Shown one piece after another: positions 1 to 8,378 of a stretch of DNA of 64,000 bases (position 1 is the first letter of the stretch; the number at the start of each line of letters is the position of its first letter). The notes beneath the pieces were generated by a model. The model did no database searches and had not been told where the DNA came from. It saw only the letters and a list, made by a program, of their open reading frames with translations. Made by a program: the position numbers and the translations under genes. The stretch comes from Gammaproteobacteria bacterium (GTDB lineage: Bacteria; Pseudomonadota; Gammaproteobacteria; Tenderiales; Tenderiaceae), in NCBI GenBank assembly GCA_016200485.1, contig JACQEP010000020.1, positions 31,785 to 95,784 of the forward strand, written 5' to 3'.

Positions 1-603
1 CGGCTGTTGATCGAGGCTGTCCAGGAAAATTCAAAGATTCGGGGTGCGGATATTGTTGGAGCAAGCTTTGGTGCAACAGCAGAACTGTTGGATTTTTGGC
101 TAAGCTGCGGATTTTATGTGGCTCGCATTGGGTTGACGCGCGAACATAGTAGCGGCACCCATTCGCTGATGCTCTTAAAAGGCTTGACTCAGGCAGGCAT
201 TGATATGGTCGCCAGACTTACCAAAAAAATGGATGCGCAACTCCCATGGCTCCTCATGGGGCCGCTAAAAGACCTGGATCAGGATATTGTTGCGAAGATG
301 GCATCGATAGAGCGTTGTGCTGTGCTGGATGCGGAAGATAAACGCGATTTGGAGGCATTTTTGGAAGGCCATCGCGGGTTCGAGGTCAGTTATGTTGCAC
401 TGGCCAAGTTGGAATATTTATTGAAGTCCAATACGCGAATGACTGGGGATGATTCAAGTTTTTTATCCGAGGTCATTCATCATTATGGTCAGTGGAATAT
501 ATTGGCACAACGGGAAAGCCTGACTGGAAAGGCAGAGGTCGTTGCTGCCTTGCGCAAGAGTGTCGCCGGACTCATCAAAAAACACAGCGTATTGTTAGGC
601 TAA
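1..603 (+). CDS. tmcA: tRNA(Met) cytidine acetyltransferase TmcA, C-terminal part (5' end outside window)
   Basis: The reading frame is open from base 1, so the start lies outside the window. About 200 C-terminal residues are present. The segment GASFGATAELLDFWLSCGF followed by an REHSSGTHS motif is the characteristic end of the GNAT acetyltransferase domain of TmcA; the rest is the helical tRNA-binding tail. TmcA uses ATP and acetyl-CoA to acetylate the wobble cytidine of elongator tRNA-Met. The stop codon overlaps by four bases the stop of the convergent GH15-like gene, so the two genes end tail to tail with no room for a separate terminator. The identity rests on recalled family motifs; no frameshift is seen. 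Confidence 0.88.
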   Translation, partial: RLLIEAVQENSKIRGADIVGASFGATAELLDFWLSCGFYVARIGLTREHSSGTHSLMLLKGLTQAGIDMVARLTKKMDAQLPWLLMGPLKDLDQDIVAKMASIERCAVLDAEDKRDLEAFLEGHRGFEVSYVALAKLEYLLKSNTRMTGDDSSFLSEVIHHYGQWNILAQRESLTGKAEVVAALRKSVAGLIKKHSVLLG

Positions 604-3600
604 CTCCGAGCGCCGGCAGCCACGGCATCTGTCACTGCGTCAGTCGATCCACCCGCCTGCAAGAGGTACAACAAGGCCTTAAGTATGGCTTCGGCGACTT
701 CATGCGGGCTCAGATTATAAAAGGCATTCCAGGCGTCACTACGGTGGTGGTCATAGGTCCGTTCATGCGACTTGTTCAGAGATAGCCAGGATAACCTCAC
801 TGCATGCCCGATCATGGCGTCAATGACGATATGATCTTTGATGTGGAAAGAAGGATTCTCATCAAAAATTGAATGCAGTGCAGAAAGAGCCTCAATCGTT
901 AAATAACGATATTCCGGCGCCTGGATTTTGTTGAGTACATGTTCAACATGCAGGGCAAAGTTTTTCTCATTGGCGGTCATTTCAGACTGTAGACTGGAGT
1001 CAAGCCGATTCAAGCGATCAAAGCGGTCACCGATGACGAGCCCCTGACAATGGCTAAGCAAATCCCAGATATGGGCAAAAAAGCTGTCCGGCACTCTTGA
1101 TAACACGCCCGAATGTTCACGCCAGGCGCGCCAATTGGGGTAACCACCATAGTTTTTGGGATCGATGGTTTTAGAGAAAATCACCGGCACAACTTTGGCA
1201 TCCGCACCCTCTGAATGCAGAGATTCGGCGCGGCTCAGGTCTAGGCTGTGATCCTTAAAGGCGGAAAGTACGCTGTGTAATTTCGCTTGGATATCCGAGG
1301 GACGGAGTTGTAATAAAATTTCAAAAGATTCGTCCTGAGGAATATGGTAATCATTTGAAATCTGATTGGTGATCAATGCAATAAGATGTCCAATTCGGAG
1401 GGTTAGAATTCCGGAAAACAGGCTAGGGTTCGCCTTGATTAACGTTCCGAGCAGGACAAGAACCTCTTGGGTGAGCACTTTCTCTCGGTCATCGTTACCT
1501 GTCAAATAGTCAATGCGCCGAAGAATTTCGGAATTGGGCAATGGCACCCGTATCAACGCATCAGGATTATATGAACGGCCGACGGCAACCTGTTTCTGGC
1601 GGGCAACCAGCTCAGTCACAGCATCTTCAAGGCTGGGGTCGGATCTTTTTAGTAATGCTGCCGCTTGGCGAACAACAGACCAAACCTGATTAATTGCGGA
1701 ATGATAATATAACTCGTCGATGAGTTCGACGACGGTCATTGATCTTTCTTGACTTTGAATACATGTGACAAATGACAATCCCACGAGCTTAACCAGCCGG
1801 CTTAGGATTTTGATCTGCAAATAGGGATTGTCGGAATACTCAAGACGAGTCACCAGTTCATCATAGCTGGACTCCTGATCAATAATCCGTTCCTGGTAAG
1901 TGGGGACAGGACGAGTCTTGATTTTGTCCCATTTCAGGCAAAATTGCGGGATACGCGAAGCCCTGCGAGGCGGTGTTTTGAAATGATAGTCTCCCAGGTA
2001 ATCCATCCGCCGTCTGACAGTAGACGGCACCAGCTCATTAAGACGCCCCACTTTAACGGGTATGCCATTGCACTCGCCCAGCTGCAGTTCTTCCATCAGA
2101 TCGATCAACGCCTGTTGACCTTCTTTATGCATCATCGATTCTGTTATCAAAATAACTAACAACGGCTTGCCGGGCTGAGTCCAATGCAGCTTGTGATATA
2201 AAAGCTCATTTTTTAGCTGTTCAACAAGAAGTTTATTGTCATAATTGATATAAAAATCGCTTTGATTGATAAACTCGGGGATGAAAATAATGGTTTCATC
2301 ACGCAGTCTGAATACCTGTGATGTGGTCAGGCTACGTATACGTCGTGGGGGGCGTCCGGTAAGCGAAAGTTTGTCGCATTTTCCTAGATAGAAAAGTGCC
2401 TCTGCCAGTTCTGATGAGGGTCGAATCTGGATGGGACGTACCTGTTCCAGCGTCTGAGAAACAATTCCGTGCTCAATTAACTTGCGCTGGACAGATTCTG
2501 TTTCGGAGACTATGGCCAGTTGCACAGTTAACGATCGCTCGTTCCCAATCTTGTAATGCAGACCCAACGGATCGATGTCATTAATATCTATCAAATTGTC
2601 ATTGATCATCAGTCCGAGATAATAGAGGCTTTGCGCCCATACCAGTGGGATGTTTTCGTTAGGTAGTCGTTTCTGGCTATGAGGTTGGTGTCTTTCCTTA
2701 TCGATATTCTCCGAGGTCACATAATATAATTCTGGCAGTAAGGCATTGCCGTCACGCAAAACAGTGAGTTCTGATAGCTTATCTATATATTTAGTGGCAG
2801 TTTCCGCATCACCAGAAAATTGTGCGTTCAGCACAAAATAGGTGAAGAACAACGGCCATTCGGATTCAATGTTTGAAAAATGCCGTAGTTCATTGGCTTC
2901 ATAATGAAGGCGATTGGTGTCTTCTAGTACGGTTTGATGTCCATCGAGCAGGAAACGCTTACAGCCATATAATCCTTCCAGTTTAGAGATGACATTGTCA
3001 TTGGTTCGTTTGACCAGAGCAGTGTCTTCAACTGCAAAACCAGGGAATCCAATAATGCTTAGTATGGCAGCATCACACTCCTTGGAGCCTGATTCACGAG
3101 GCAGGAGTGAGGCTAGCGTACTTCTAGCACGTGCGATTTCATCGGAGACCACATGGACGACGGAGGCAATTCCACCCTCAGTTCCGAACAAATTGAGGCC
3201 ACGAATTGCCTCTAGGGCCGATTTTGCCATGCCAACGGAACTGGCATTCAATTCAGTGATGCCATGATTGATCTTGTTGCCGCGCTCCCAGATACCATAG
3301 TCGGGAGTACGATAGGCACGGCCTATATAGTGAACAAGATTTTGAATAAAGGCGACTTCATCCAGTGTAAAGATGATCCGCAATCCCGAGCTGGTCATTT
3401 GTGCCAGCATCAGGAGGTAGAGTGAGGTTGCGTCGAGTTGCAAATGTCCCCAATCATGGTCGTTAACAACGGCATTCCCGGTAACGGTGTCATATTTAGC
3501 ATGCAGGGCATTCAATGGATTTTGGTCTTGTTTGAATGCCTCAACCTTGTCTGCCTGTTTCATCATCGAGATGAGCAGGCCGCGCATTAATTTGACAACG

Positions 3601-3872
3601 CTTTGTTCCAGGAGATAAGTACGACCTTCCTCTTTCTCGACTTTACGATAAGCCAGCGCAAGTCCCCACGCGGCAAGGATGCTGTATACATTATCTCGAA
3701 CCCAGGCATGGGTATAATCGCCATGAGCGTTGCTGGCAGTACTGGCGGGCAATAATCCGCTAACCGGGTGCTGGCGATTAAGAATGACCGCTTGTACCTG
3801 GCCAAAATATTGATCAAGCAACCGCTCCCGACGATGACGGCTGAGTGGGGCGATATTATTAGTCATTTTCAT
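600..3872 (-). CDS. Phosphorylase-kinase alpha/beta-like protein with GH15 (glucoamylase-fold) domain
   Basis: A 1090-residue protein. Residues 10-430 look like the glycoside hydrolase 15 fold of phosphorylase kinase alpha/beta subunits: HAWVRDNVYSI near residue 56, NDHDWGHLQLDA near 135, and WERGNKINHGITELNASS near 200. The remaining 650 residues are helical and resemble the C-terminal region of the eukaryotic subunits. Bacterial members are sporadic and biochemically obscure; the role could be glycogen or maltooligosaccharide related, but no glycogen gene is nearby. The start is ATG at 3872 with a second in-frame ATG two codons on. No signal peptide is seen, so it is probably cytoplasmic. 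The family call is fairly firm; activity is unknown. Confidence 0.75.
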   Translation of the reverse strand: MKMTNNIAPLSRHRRERLLDQYFGQVQAVILNRQHPVSGLLPASTASNAHGDYTHAWVRDNVYSILAAWGLALAYRKVEKEEGRTYLLEQSVVKLMRGLLISMMKQADKVEAFKQDQNPLNALHAKYDTVTGNAVVNDHDWGHLQLDATSLYLLMLAQMTSSGLRIIFTLDEVAFIQNLVHYIGRAYRTPDYGIWERGNKINHGITELNASSVGMAKSALEAIRGLNLFGTEGGIASVVHVVSDEIARARSTLASLLPRESGSKECDAAILSIIGFPGFAVEDTALVKRTNDNVISKLEGLYGCKRFLLDGHQTVLEDTNRLHYEANELRHFSNIESEWPLFFTYFVLNAQFSGDAETATKYIDKLSELTVLRDGNALLPELYYVTSENIDKERHQPHSQKRLPNENIPLVWAQSLYYLGLMINDNLIDINDIDPLGLHYKIGNERSLTVQLAIVSETESVQRKLIEHGIVSQTLEQVRPIQIRPSSELAEALFYLGKCDKLSLTGRPPRRIRSLTTSQVFRLRDETIIFIPEFINQSDFYINYDNKLLVEQLKNELLYHKLHWTQPGKPLLVILITESMMHKEGQQALIDLMEELQLGECNGIPVKVGRLNELVPSTVRRRMDYLGDYHFKTPPRRASRIPQFCLKWDKIKTRPVPTYQERIIDQESSYDELVTRLEYSDNPYLQIKILSRLVKLVGLSFVTCIQSQERSMTVVELIDELYYHSAINQVWSVVRQAAALLKRSDPSLEDAVTELVARQKQVAVGRSYNPDALIRVPLPNSEILRRIDYLTGNDDREKVLTQEVLVLLGTLIKANPSLFSGILTLRIGHLIALITNQISNDYHIPQDESFEILLQLRPSDIQAKLHSVLSAFKDHSLDLSRAESLHSEGADAKVVPVIFSKTIDPKNYGGYPNWRAWREHSGVLSRVPDSFFAHIWDLLSHCQGLVIGDRFDRLNRLDSSLQSEMTANEKNFALHVEHVLNKIQAPEYRYLTIEALSALHSIFDENPSFHIKDHIVIDAMIGHAVRLSWLSLNKSHERTYDHHRSDAWNAFYNLSPHEVAEAILKALLYLLQAGGSTDAVTDAVAAGARS

Positions 3873-4043
3873 CTAGAGTGGGTGCCAAGCCTATATTCGA
3901 ATTCACTGATCAAAGTGTACCTTGAAATTCGTCCATTTACCCACCTTGGCAACTGGTGGGTCTCTTGTCTATGGATGGATTCAATTTGCATTTGGAGGTC
4001 ATGATTAACCAATTGATATATAATGAGAAATTGGTAGTGGATA

Positions 4044-4085
4044 AACCGCCTAATAACATTATTATAGTAATGTTATTAGGCGGTT
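4044..4085. promoter_or_regulatory. Perfect 18-bp inverted repeat (possible operator or hairpin) upstream of yajQ
   Basis: The arms at 4044-4061 and 4068-4085 are exact reverse complements around the six-base loop ttatag. It lies between the divergent starts of the GH15-like gene (3872) and yajQ (4150). No T-run follows on either strand, so it is not a standard terminator. The end of the right arm gives the TT of a TTGACT box at 4084-4089, with a weak TATGGC at 4108, so it would overlap the -35 of a yajQ promoter. An operator role is inference; a small mobile palindrome is the alternative. Confidence 0.5.
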
Positions 4086-4149
4086 GACTTAATTGGGGTG
4101 AGATGGCTATGGCATGATAGAATTCAGGCCGGATAAGGGGGGATAGGGA

Positions 4150-4632
4150 ATGCCATCATTTGATGTGGTCTCAGAAGTTAACATGCATGAAGTGGATAAT
4201 GCAGTGGATCAGGCCAATCGCGAAGTTGGGACACGGTTTGATTTTAAAGACAGCAATGCCCGTTACGAGCGAGTCGAAGCGCAAGTCAATCTCACTGCAC
4301 AAAGCGAATTCCAATTACAACAAATGCTGGATATTATTCGCACCAAACTGGCAAAACGTGGTGTTGACACGGGATGTCTGGACGTCAAGGAGGTGGAAAT
4401 CAGTGGTCGTGAGGCGCGGCAGCAGATTATATTGCGCCAAGGCATTAGTGCCGAGCTTGGTAAGCGCATCAGTAAAATGGTGAAGGATTCCAAAAGCAAA
4501 GTGCAGGCATCAATTCAAGGCGATAAAGTAAGAATCAGTGGTAAAAATCGTGACGATTTGCAGGGAGTGATTGCAATGTTACGTTCCACCGAATTTGAAT
4601 TGCCGCTGCAATTCAATAATTTCAGAGATTAA
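4150..4632 (+). CDS. yajQ: YajQ family nucleotide-binding protein
   Basis: 160 residues, the normal length of the family. It begins MPSFDVVSEVNMHEVDNAVDQ, has the GTRFDFK and KEVEISGREARQ blocks, and ends FELPLQFNNFRD, all typical of YajQ. YajQ has two ferredoxin-like folds and binds nucleotides; members in Xanthomonas bind cyclic di-GMP and act with a transcription factor, and E. coli YajQ binds tRNA or GTP in vitro. The start ATG follows a purine-rich stretch (ataaggggggataggga). It is the first of four same-strand genes, but a 44-base gap separates it from glrK, so it may be its own transcription unit. Confidence 0.93.
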   Translation: MPSFDVVSEVNMHEVDNAVDQANREVGTRFDFKDSNARYERVEAQVNLTAQSEFQLQQMLDIIRTKLAKRGVDTGCLDVKEVEISGREARQQIILRQGISAELGKRISKMVKDSKSKVQASIQGDKVRISGKNRDDLQGVIAMLRSTEFELPLQFNNFRD

Positions 4633-4676
4633 ACTCTTTTAAGCCACCATTTGCTGGTGCCTGGTTAGCGACCCTC

Positions 4677-6113
4677 GTGAATTGGTATAGACCTCGATCT
4701 ATCTCGCAATTGATATTGGTGGGTTTCCTGCTCGTGATAACTCCGCTGGTGATCGTATTTCTGTATTTCGCCTATTCGGTAGATCGCCTCGCCAACATGA
4801 GCGAGCGTCAAATGTTGCAGGCAGTCAAGGCCACTCAGTTCTCCCGGATGCTGGGTGAGGAAATTACGGCAATGGAGCGCAGCGCGCGACAATATCAAGC
4901 ATTAGGAGATCCTGCATTTTTTATTGCTTACCAGGAAAAACACGAGAAATTTACTGAAACCATGCGTCTTTTCGCGGGGATGGTTTTGCAGCCATCTCAA
5001 CGAAACTTATTGAAGAATCTGGAACATGAGGAAGACAAGTTATATTTGCGGGTGACCACGACGAATCTGGAAAATGATAATCATCTGGTAACAAGTTTTA
5101 TCAAGCTGAGTGATGCTGCAAAGGCGATTCTTCAACACAATACTAAACTCATTGATGTAGAAGTTGAGGCGCTTCAATCGGAAGCCAGGCGATTACAGAA
5201 GAGCACTTTCTGGCAAGGGGCGCTGTTAATTCCAATCGTCATTGTGCTGGGTGGAGTGATGGTCATCCTGATTACCCGTCCGATACATGCAATCGATGCA
5301 TCGATCAGACAGTTAGGTGATGGTGAATTAACTGCCCCGATTAAATTGAAGGGGCCTTATGATTTTGAACTGCTAGGGCAACGCCTGGATTGGTTGCGAA
5401 TCCGGCTGACTGAGGTTGAAGAGCAAAAATTGAAGTTTTTGCGGCACATATCACATGAGCTAAAAACGCCGCTCACCAACATTCGTGAGGGGGCGGAGTT
5501 ATTGCATGACGGGGTGGCAGGCAGCCTCAATGGCAAGCAAAAAGAAATATCGGATATTATTCGTGACAACAGTTTGCAGCTTCAATCCTTGATTGAGGGT
5601 TTATTGCACTTTAGTGTGGCGCAAGTTCAACAAACTCAATTAAATAAATCTCGGTTTCAGTTAGATAAACTGGTCAATGATGTTATTTATAAGCATAATA
5701 TTTCATTGTTCTCGAAACGGGTAGATGTCAGAACCTTTATTGAGCCGATGTTGTGTTATGCGGACCAGGAAAAACTGCGGACCATTTTTGATAATTTGAT
5801 CGCTAATGCCTGTAAATATGCGCCCGCTGATTCGAGGCTGGATATCCGCCTAACTCAACGGGGTGGGGATGCCGTATTCGAGGTTATTGACAATGGTCCT
5901 GGAATTCCCTTGAATGAGCGGGACTTAATATTCGACCCTTTTTATCAGGGAAGCGGCGAATACATCAGCCATGTTAAGGGGACAGGTTTGGGATTATCTA
6001 TCGCGCGTGAATTTGTGGTTGCCCATCAGGGAGTTATAGAAATTATCGATGGTGAACAACCCGGCGCCCATTTTGTTGTTAGGCTGCCTATATTGGAACA
6101 GGTTAATCTATGA
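4677..6113 (+). CDS. glrK: Sensor histidine kinase GlrK (QseE)
   Basis: 478 residues from a GTG start. Transmembrane segments at about 12-33 and 180-200 flank a 145-residue helical periplasmic region. HAMP and dimerisation follow, with the phospho-accepting histidine at H260 in ISHELKTPLTNI, then the ATPase with NLIANACKYA, VIDNGPGIP and GTGLGLSIA boxes. The order with a lipoprotein (qseG) and a sigma-54 activator (glrR) matches the enterobacterial glrK-qseG-glrR operon, whose system senses envelope stress and phosphorylates GlrR. Its stop overlaps the next start by four bases. The GTG has no strong Shine-Dalgarno sequence, so the exact start is less certain than the identity. Confidence 0.9.
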   Translation: MNWYRPRSISQLILVGFLLVITPLVIVFLYFAYSVDRLANMSERQMLQAVKATQFSRMLGEEITAMERSARQYQALGDPAFFIAYQEKHEKFTETMRLFAGMVLQPSQRNLLKNLEHEEDKLYLRVTTTNLENDNHLVTSFIKLSDAAKAILQHNTKLIDVEVEALQSEARRLQKSTFWQGALLIPIVIVLGGVMVILITRPIHAIDASIRQLGDGELTAPIKLKGPYDFELLGQRLDWLRIRLTEVEEQKLKFLRHISHELKTPLTNIREGAELLHDGVAGSLNGKQKEISDIIRDNSLQLQSLIEGLLHFSVAQVQQTQLNKSRFQLDKLVNDVIYKHNISLFSKRVDVRTFIEPMLCYADQEKLRTIFDNLIANACKYAPADSRLDIRLTQRGGDAVFEVIDNGPGIPLNERDLIFDPFYQGSGEYISHVKGTGLGLSIAREFVVAHQGVIEIIDGEQPGAHFVVRLPILEQVNL

Positions 6114-6646
6114 GGTATAAATTGCTGTGTTCTCGGTTATTGTTAACGGCTGTCGTCTTGCTGAGTGCGGGATGTACGAGTTTTGTGCCTATCGGTCCTG
6201 ATGTTACCAAAGATTCGGCTGAAGTTGAGCGTCAGGCGCGCGCAGTAGATATCCAATTGCGCGATACCTTGACTCTGATTACGAATGGGGACTTGTCGCA
6301 ACAAAAGGCTAAGATTGATGCACTGGAGAAACTGCCTGGATTTAGATCCAGCCCTCAGTACCAGATGCAATTGGCGCTTTTGCTGCGATTAGGAAATGTC
6401 CAGGTGCGTGATGAGAAGCGTGCTGCCGAGTTGGTGCGTTGGGTCGTTCATACGGGTGATGTGCCGCGTGACAGAATGGCAGCGGGCCTGATTATGTCGC
6501 TATTATCCGAGGTGGATAATCGCAATATTCAGCTTGAAAAGGCTAGCGTTAATAACCGCGATATGCAAAATTCCGTTCGTTTGCTTGAGGACAAGCTCAA
6601 AGCGATAAAGTCAATCGAACAAAGTATCATTCAACGTGGTCAGTAG
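6110..6646 (+). CDS. qseG: QseG (YfhG)-like outer-membrane lipoprotein
   Basis: 178 residues with a lipoprotein signal peptide: a positively charged start, a hydrophobic stretch, and the lipobox LSAGC with the acylated Cys at about residue 22. The mature part is helical, with a likely coiled coil near the C terminus (residues 140-170). It sits between the kinase and the response regulator, overlapping glrK by four bases, exactly where QseG (YfhG) lies in enterobacteria, where it interacts with GlrK at the envelope. Sequence in this family is poorly conserved, so the assignment depends mostly on position and lipobox. Confidence 0.75.
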   Translation: MRYKLLCSRLLLTAVVLLSAGCTSFVPIGPDVTKDSAEVERQARAVDIQLRDTLTLITNGDLSQQKAKIDALEKLPGFRSSPQYQMQLALLLRLGNVQVRDEKRAAELVRWVVHTGDVPRDRMAAGLIMSLLSEVDNRNIQLEKASVNNRDMQNSVRLLEDKLKAIKSIEQSIIQRGQ

Positions 6647-6653
6647 GTGCGAT

Positions 6654-8003
6654 ATGAATATGCAGGGTCAACGAGTTTTGCTGGTGGATGATGATCGTGG
6701 TTTGCTGCGTTTATTATCAATGCGACTGGAGGCAGTTGGTTGTAAAGTTGCTTGCGCCACGAGTGGTGAAGAAGCATTGGCTCGGTTACCCACATTTCGT
6801 CCAGCCGCGGTGATTACTGATTTACGAATGGGCGGGATGGATGGCATGTCCCTATTTAAGGTAATTCATGAGCGGGCGCCGACATTGCCGGTAATCATGT
6901 TAACTGCTCACGGTACGATTCCTGATGCGGTTGCGGCGACCACGCAGGGGGTGTTCAGTTTTCTGACCAAGCCGTTTGATCCCAAAGAGCTGCTTGAGCG
7001 TGTTGAAAGCGCCCTGAAAATGAGCGGTGGTTCGGTGGTCACGGATGAGGGTGATATTGCCGAATGGCGTGCTGAGATTCTTACTCGCAGCCCGGTAATG
7101 GAAGAGATTTTAAATCAGGCTCGTTTGGTAGGTGCCAGTGATGCCAGTGTTTTTATTCATGGCGAGAGCGGTACAGGCAAGGAGTTGTTGGCGCGTGCGA
7201 TTCATCGGGCGAGCCCACGGGCGCGTGGCCCATTTGTTGCGGTTAATTGTAGCGCAATACCCGAAAATCTTTTGGAATCGGAACTTTTCGGCCATAAGAA
7301 AGGATCATTTACCGGAGCAACCCGCGATCACGATGGCTTATTCAGAGCTGCCAATGGCGGTACATTGTTTTTTGATGAAGTTGGCGATATGCCACTGGCA
7401 TTCCAGTCAAAATTGTTGCGTACGTTGCAGGAGCGAGTCGTTCGGCCTGTGGGTTCAACTGAAAGTTATCCGATTGACGTGCGTATTGTCTCCGCTACAC
7501 ATAAAGATTTGAATGAGGGGGTACGCCAAAAAGAATTTCGTGAAGACCTTTATTACCGCTTGAATGTGGTAAGTCTTGAGATGCCGCCCCTTTCGCAACG
7601 GCGCGAGGATATTGCCTTATTGGCGAATCATTTTCTGGATAAGTTGTGTCAGACCGCCGACAGGCCAGCGATGAGCTTTTCGCAGGAGGCCGTGGAACTA
7701 TTGTTGTCGGCGTCATGGCCGGGGAATGTCCGCCAGTTATATAACGTCGTCGAGCAAGTCGCGGTCTTGTCCACTACGCCGCTGATCCCAGCCAGTCTGG
7801 TTCAGCGGGCGTTACGGAGTCCGAGCAATGAAATTCCTTTGTTCAGCGATGCGCGCAATCAGTTTGAGCTGGATTATCTTTCGCAATTACTCAAATTGAC
7901 CAACGGCAATGTGACTCAGGCCGCACGTATGGCGGGCCGCAATCGAACCGAATTTTATAAACTGTTGAGCAAACATCATCTGACACCCTCCCTGTTTAAA
8001 TAA
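6654..8003 (+). CDS. glrR: Sigma-54-dependent response regulator GlrR (QseF)
   Basis: 449 residues from the ATG at 6654; a GTG 18 bases upstream is possible but has no better ribosome site. The receiver domain has acidic pocket DDD near residue 12, phospho-acceptor D56 in VITDLRMGG, and a TAHG switch. The AAA+ domain carries Walker A GESGTGKE (about 170), the sigma-54 loop as GSFTGA rather than GAFTGA (about 217), and Walker B LFFDEVGD. A Fis-type helix-turn-helix (NVTQAARMAGRNRTEFYKLL) closes the protein. It should be phosphorylated by GlrK and activate sigma-54 promoters. Two matching binding sites and a sigma-54 promoter lie just after its stop. Confidence 0.93.
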   Translation: MNMQGQRVLLVDDDRGLLRLLSMRLEAVGCKVACATSGEEALARLPTFRPAAVITDLRMGGMDGMSLFKVIHERAPTLPVIMLTAHGTIPDAVAATTQGVFSFLTKPFDPKELLERVESALKMSGGSVVTDEGDIAEWRAEILTRSPVMEEILNQARLVGASDASVFIHGESGTGKELLARAIHRASPRARGPFVAVNCSAIPENLLESELFGHKKGSFTGATRDHDGLFRAANGGTLFFDEVGDMPLAFQSKLLRTLQERVVRPVGSTESYPIDVRIVSATHKDLNEGVRQKEFREDLYYRLNVVSLEMPPLSQRREDIALLANHFLDKLCQTADRPAMSFSQEAVELLLSASWPGNVRQLYNVVEQVAVLSTTPLIPASLVQRALRSPSNEIPLFSDARNQFELDYLSQLLKLTNGNVTQAARMAGRNRTEFYKLLSKHHLTPSLFK

Positions 8004-8011
8004 TAATTGGC

Positions 8012-8029
8012 GGTCGTCGATCTGCGACA
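8012..8029 (+). promoter_or_regulatory. Candidate GlrR binding site 1 (GGTC-N10-GACA)
   Basis: The site reads GGTC at 8012-8015, ten bases, then GACA at 8026-8029. The enterobacterial GlrR consensus recalled from the glmY promoter is TGTC-N10-GACA, so this site has one mismatch. It begins nine bases after the glrR stop and about 140 bases upstream of the sigma-54 promoter, a normal enhancer distance. Confidence 0.55.
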
Positions 8030-8076
8030 TGTAATTTTATTATTTATCAATAAGATAGTTCTTGCTGGCAATATCG

Positions 8077-8094
8077 TGTCGGGGATTGGCGACA
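8077..8094 (+). promoter_or_regulatory. Candidate GlrR binding site 2 (perfect TGTC-N10-GACA)
   Basis: TGTC at 8077-8080, ten bases, and GACA at 8091-8094 give an exact match to the GlrR half-site pattern and spacing. The distance from site 1 is 65 bases centre to centre, about six helical turns, so both sites could present activator on the same face. It lies about 75 bases upstream of the -24 element of the sigma-54 promoter. Confidence 0.65.
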
Positions 8095-8167
8095 AAAAAC
8101 ATCCCTGACAGTCCTTCTTGGTGCAGAATTGTTCTGTAACTCATTGTAATTAAATAATAAAAATTTA

Positions 8168-8184
8168 TTGGCACGCTATGTGCT
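8168..8184 (+). promoter_or_regulatory. Sigma-54 (RpoN) promoter
   Basis: ttggcacgctatgtgct matches the -24/-12 consensus TTGGCACG-N4-TTGCW at all key positions, with GG at 8170-8171 and GC at 8182-8183 in the obligatory spacing; the only departure is G for T just before the TGC. Transcription would start near 8195 and run into the orphan gene at 8379, leaving a leader of about 180 bases. The GlrR-type sites upstream name the likely activator. Confidence 0.8.
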
Positions 8185-8378
8185 ATTGCTTACGCATTAT
8201 TGGCTTAGGTCTGTTTGCGCATGAGTTCAATTCTGAAGTTTTATCCAGAGCGATGGAACACTGGAAGGCGGGGTAGGAGTTTTACATGTGGATCATATGC
8301 ATGCAGGTCATGTAACTGCTGGAGTAAATGTCCTTGTAGTGGATGATGCATGGACGCATCAATTTGACGGAGATAATT

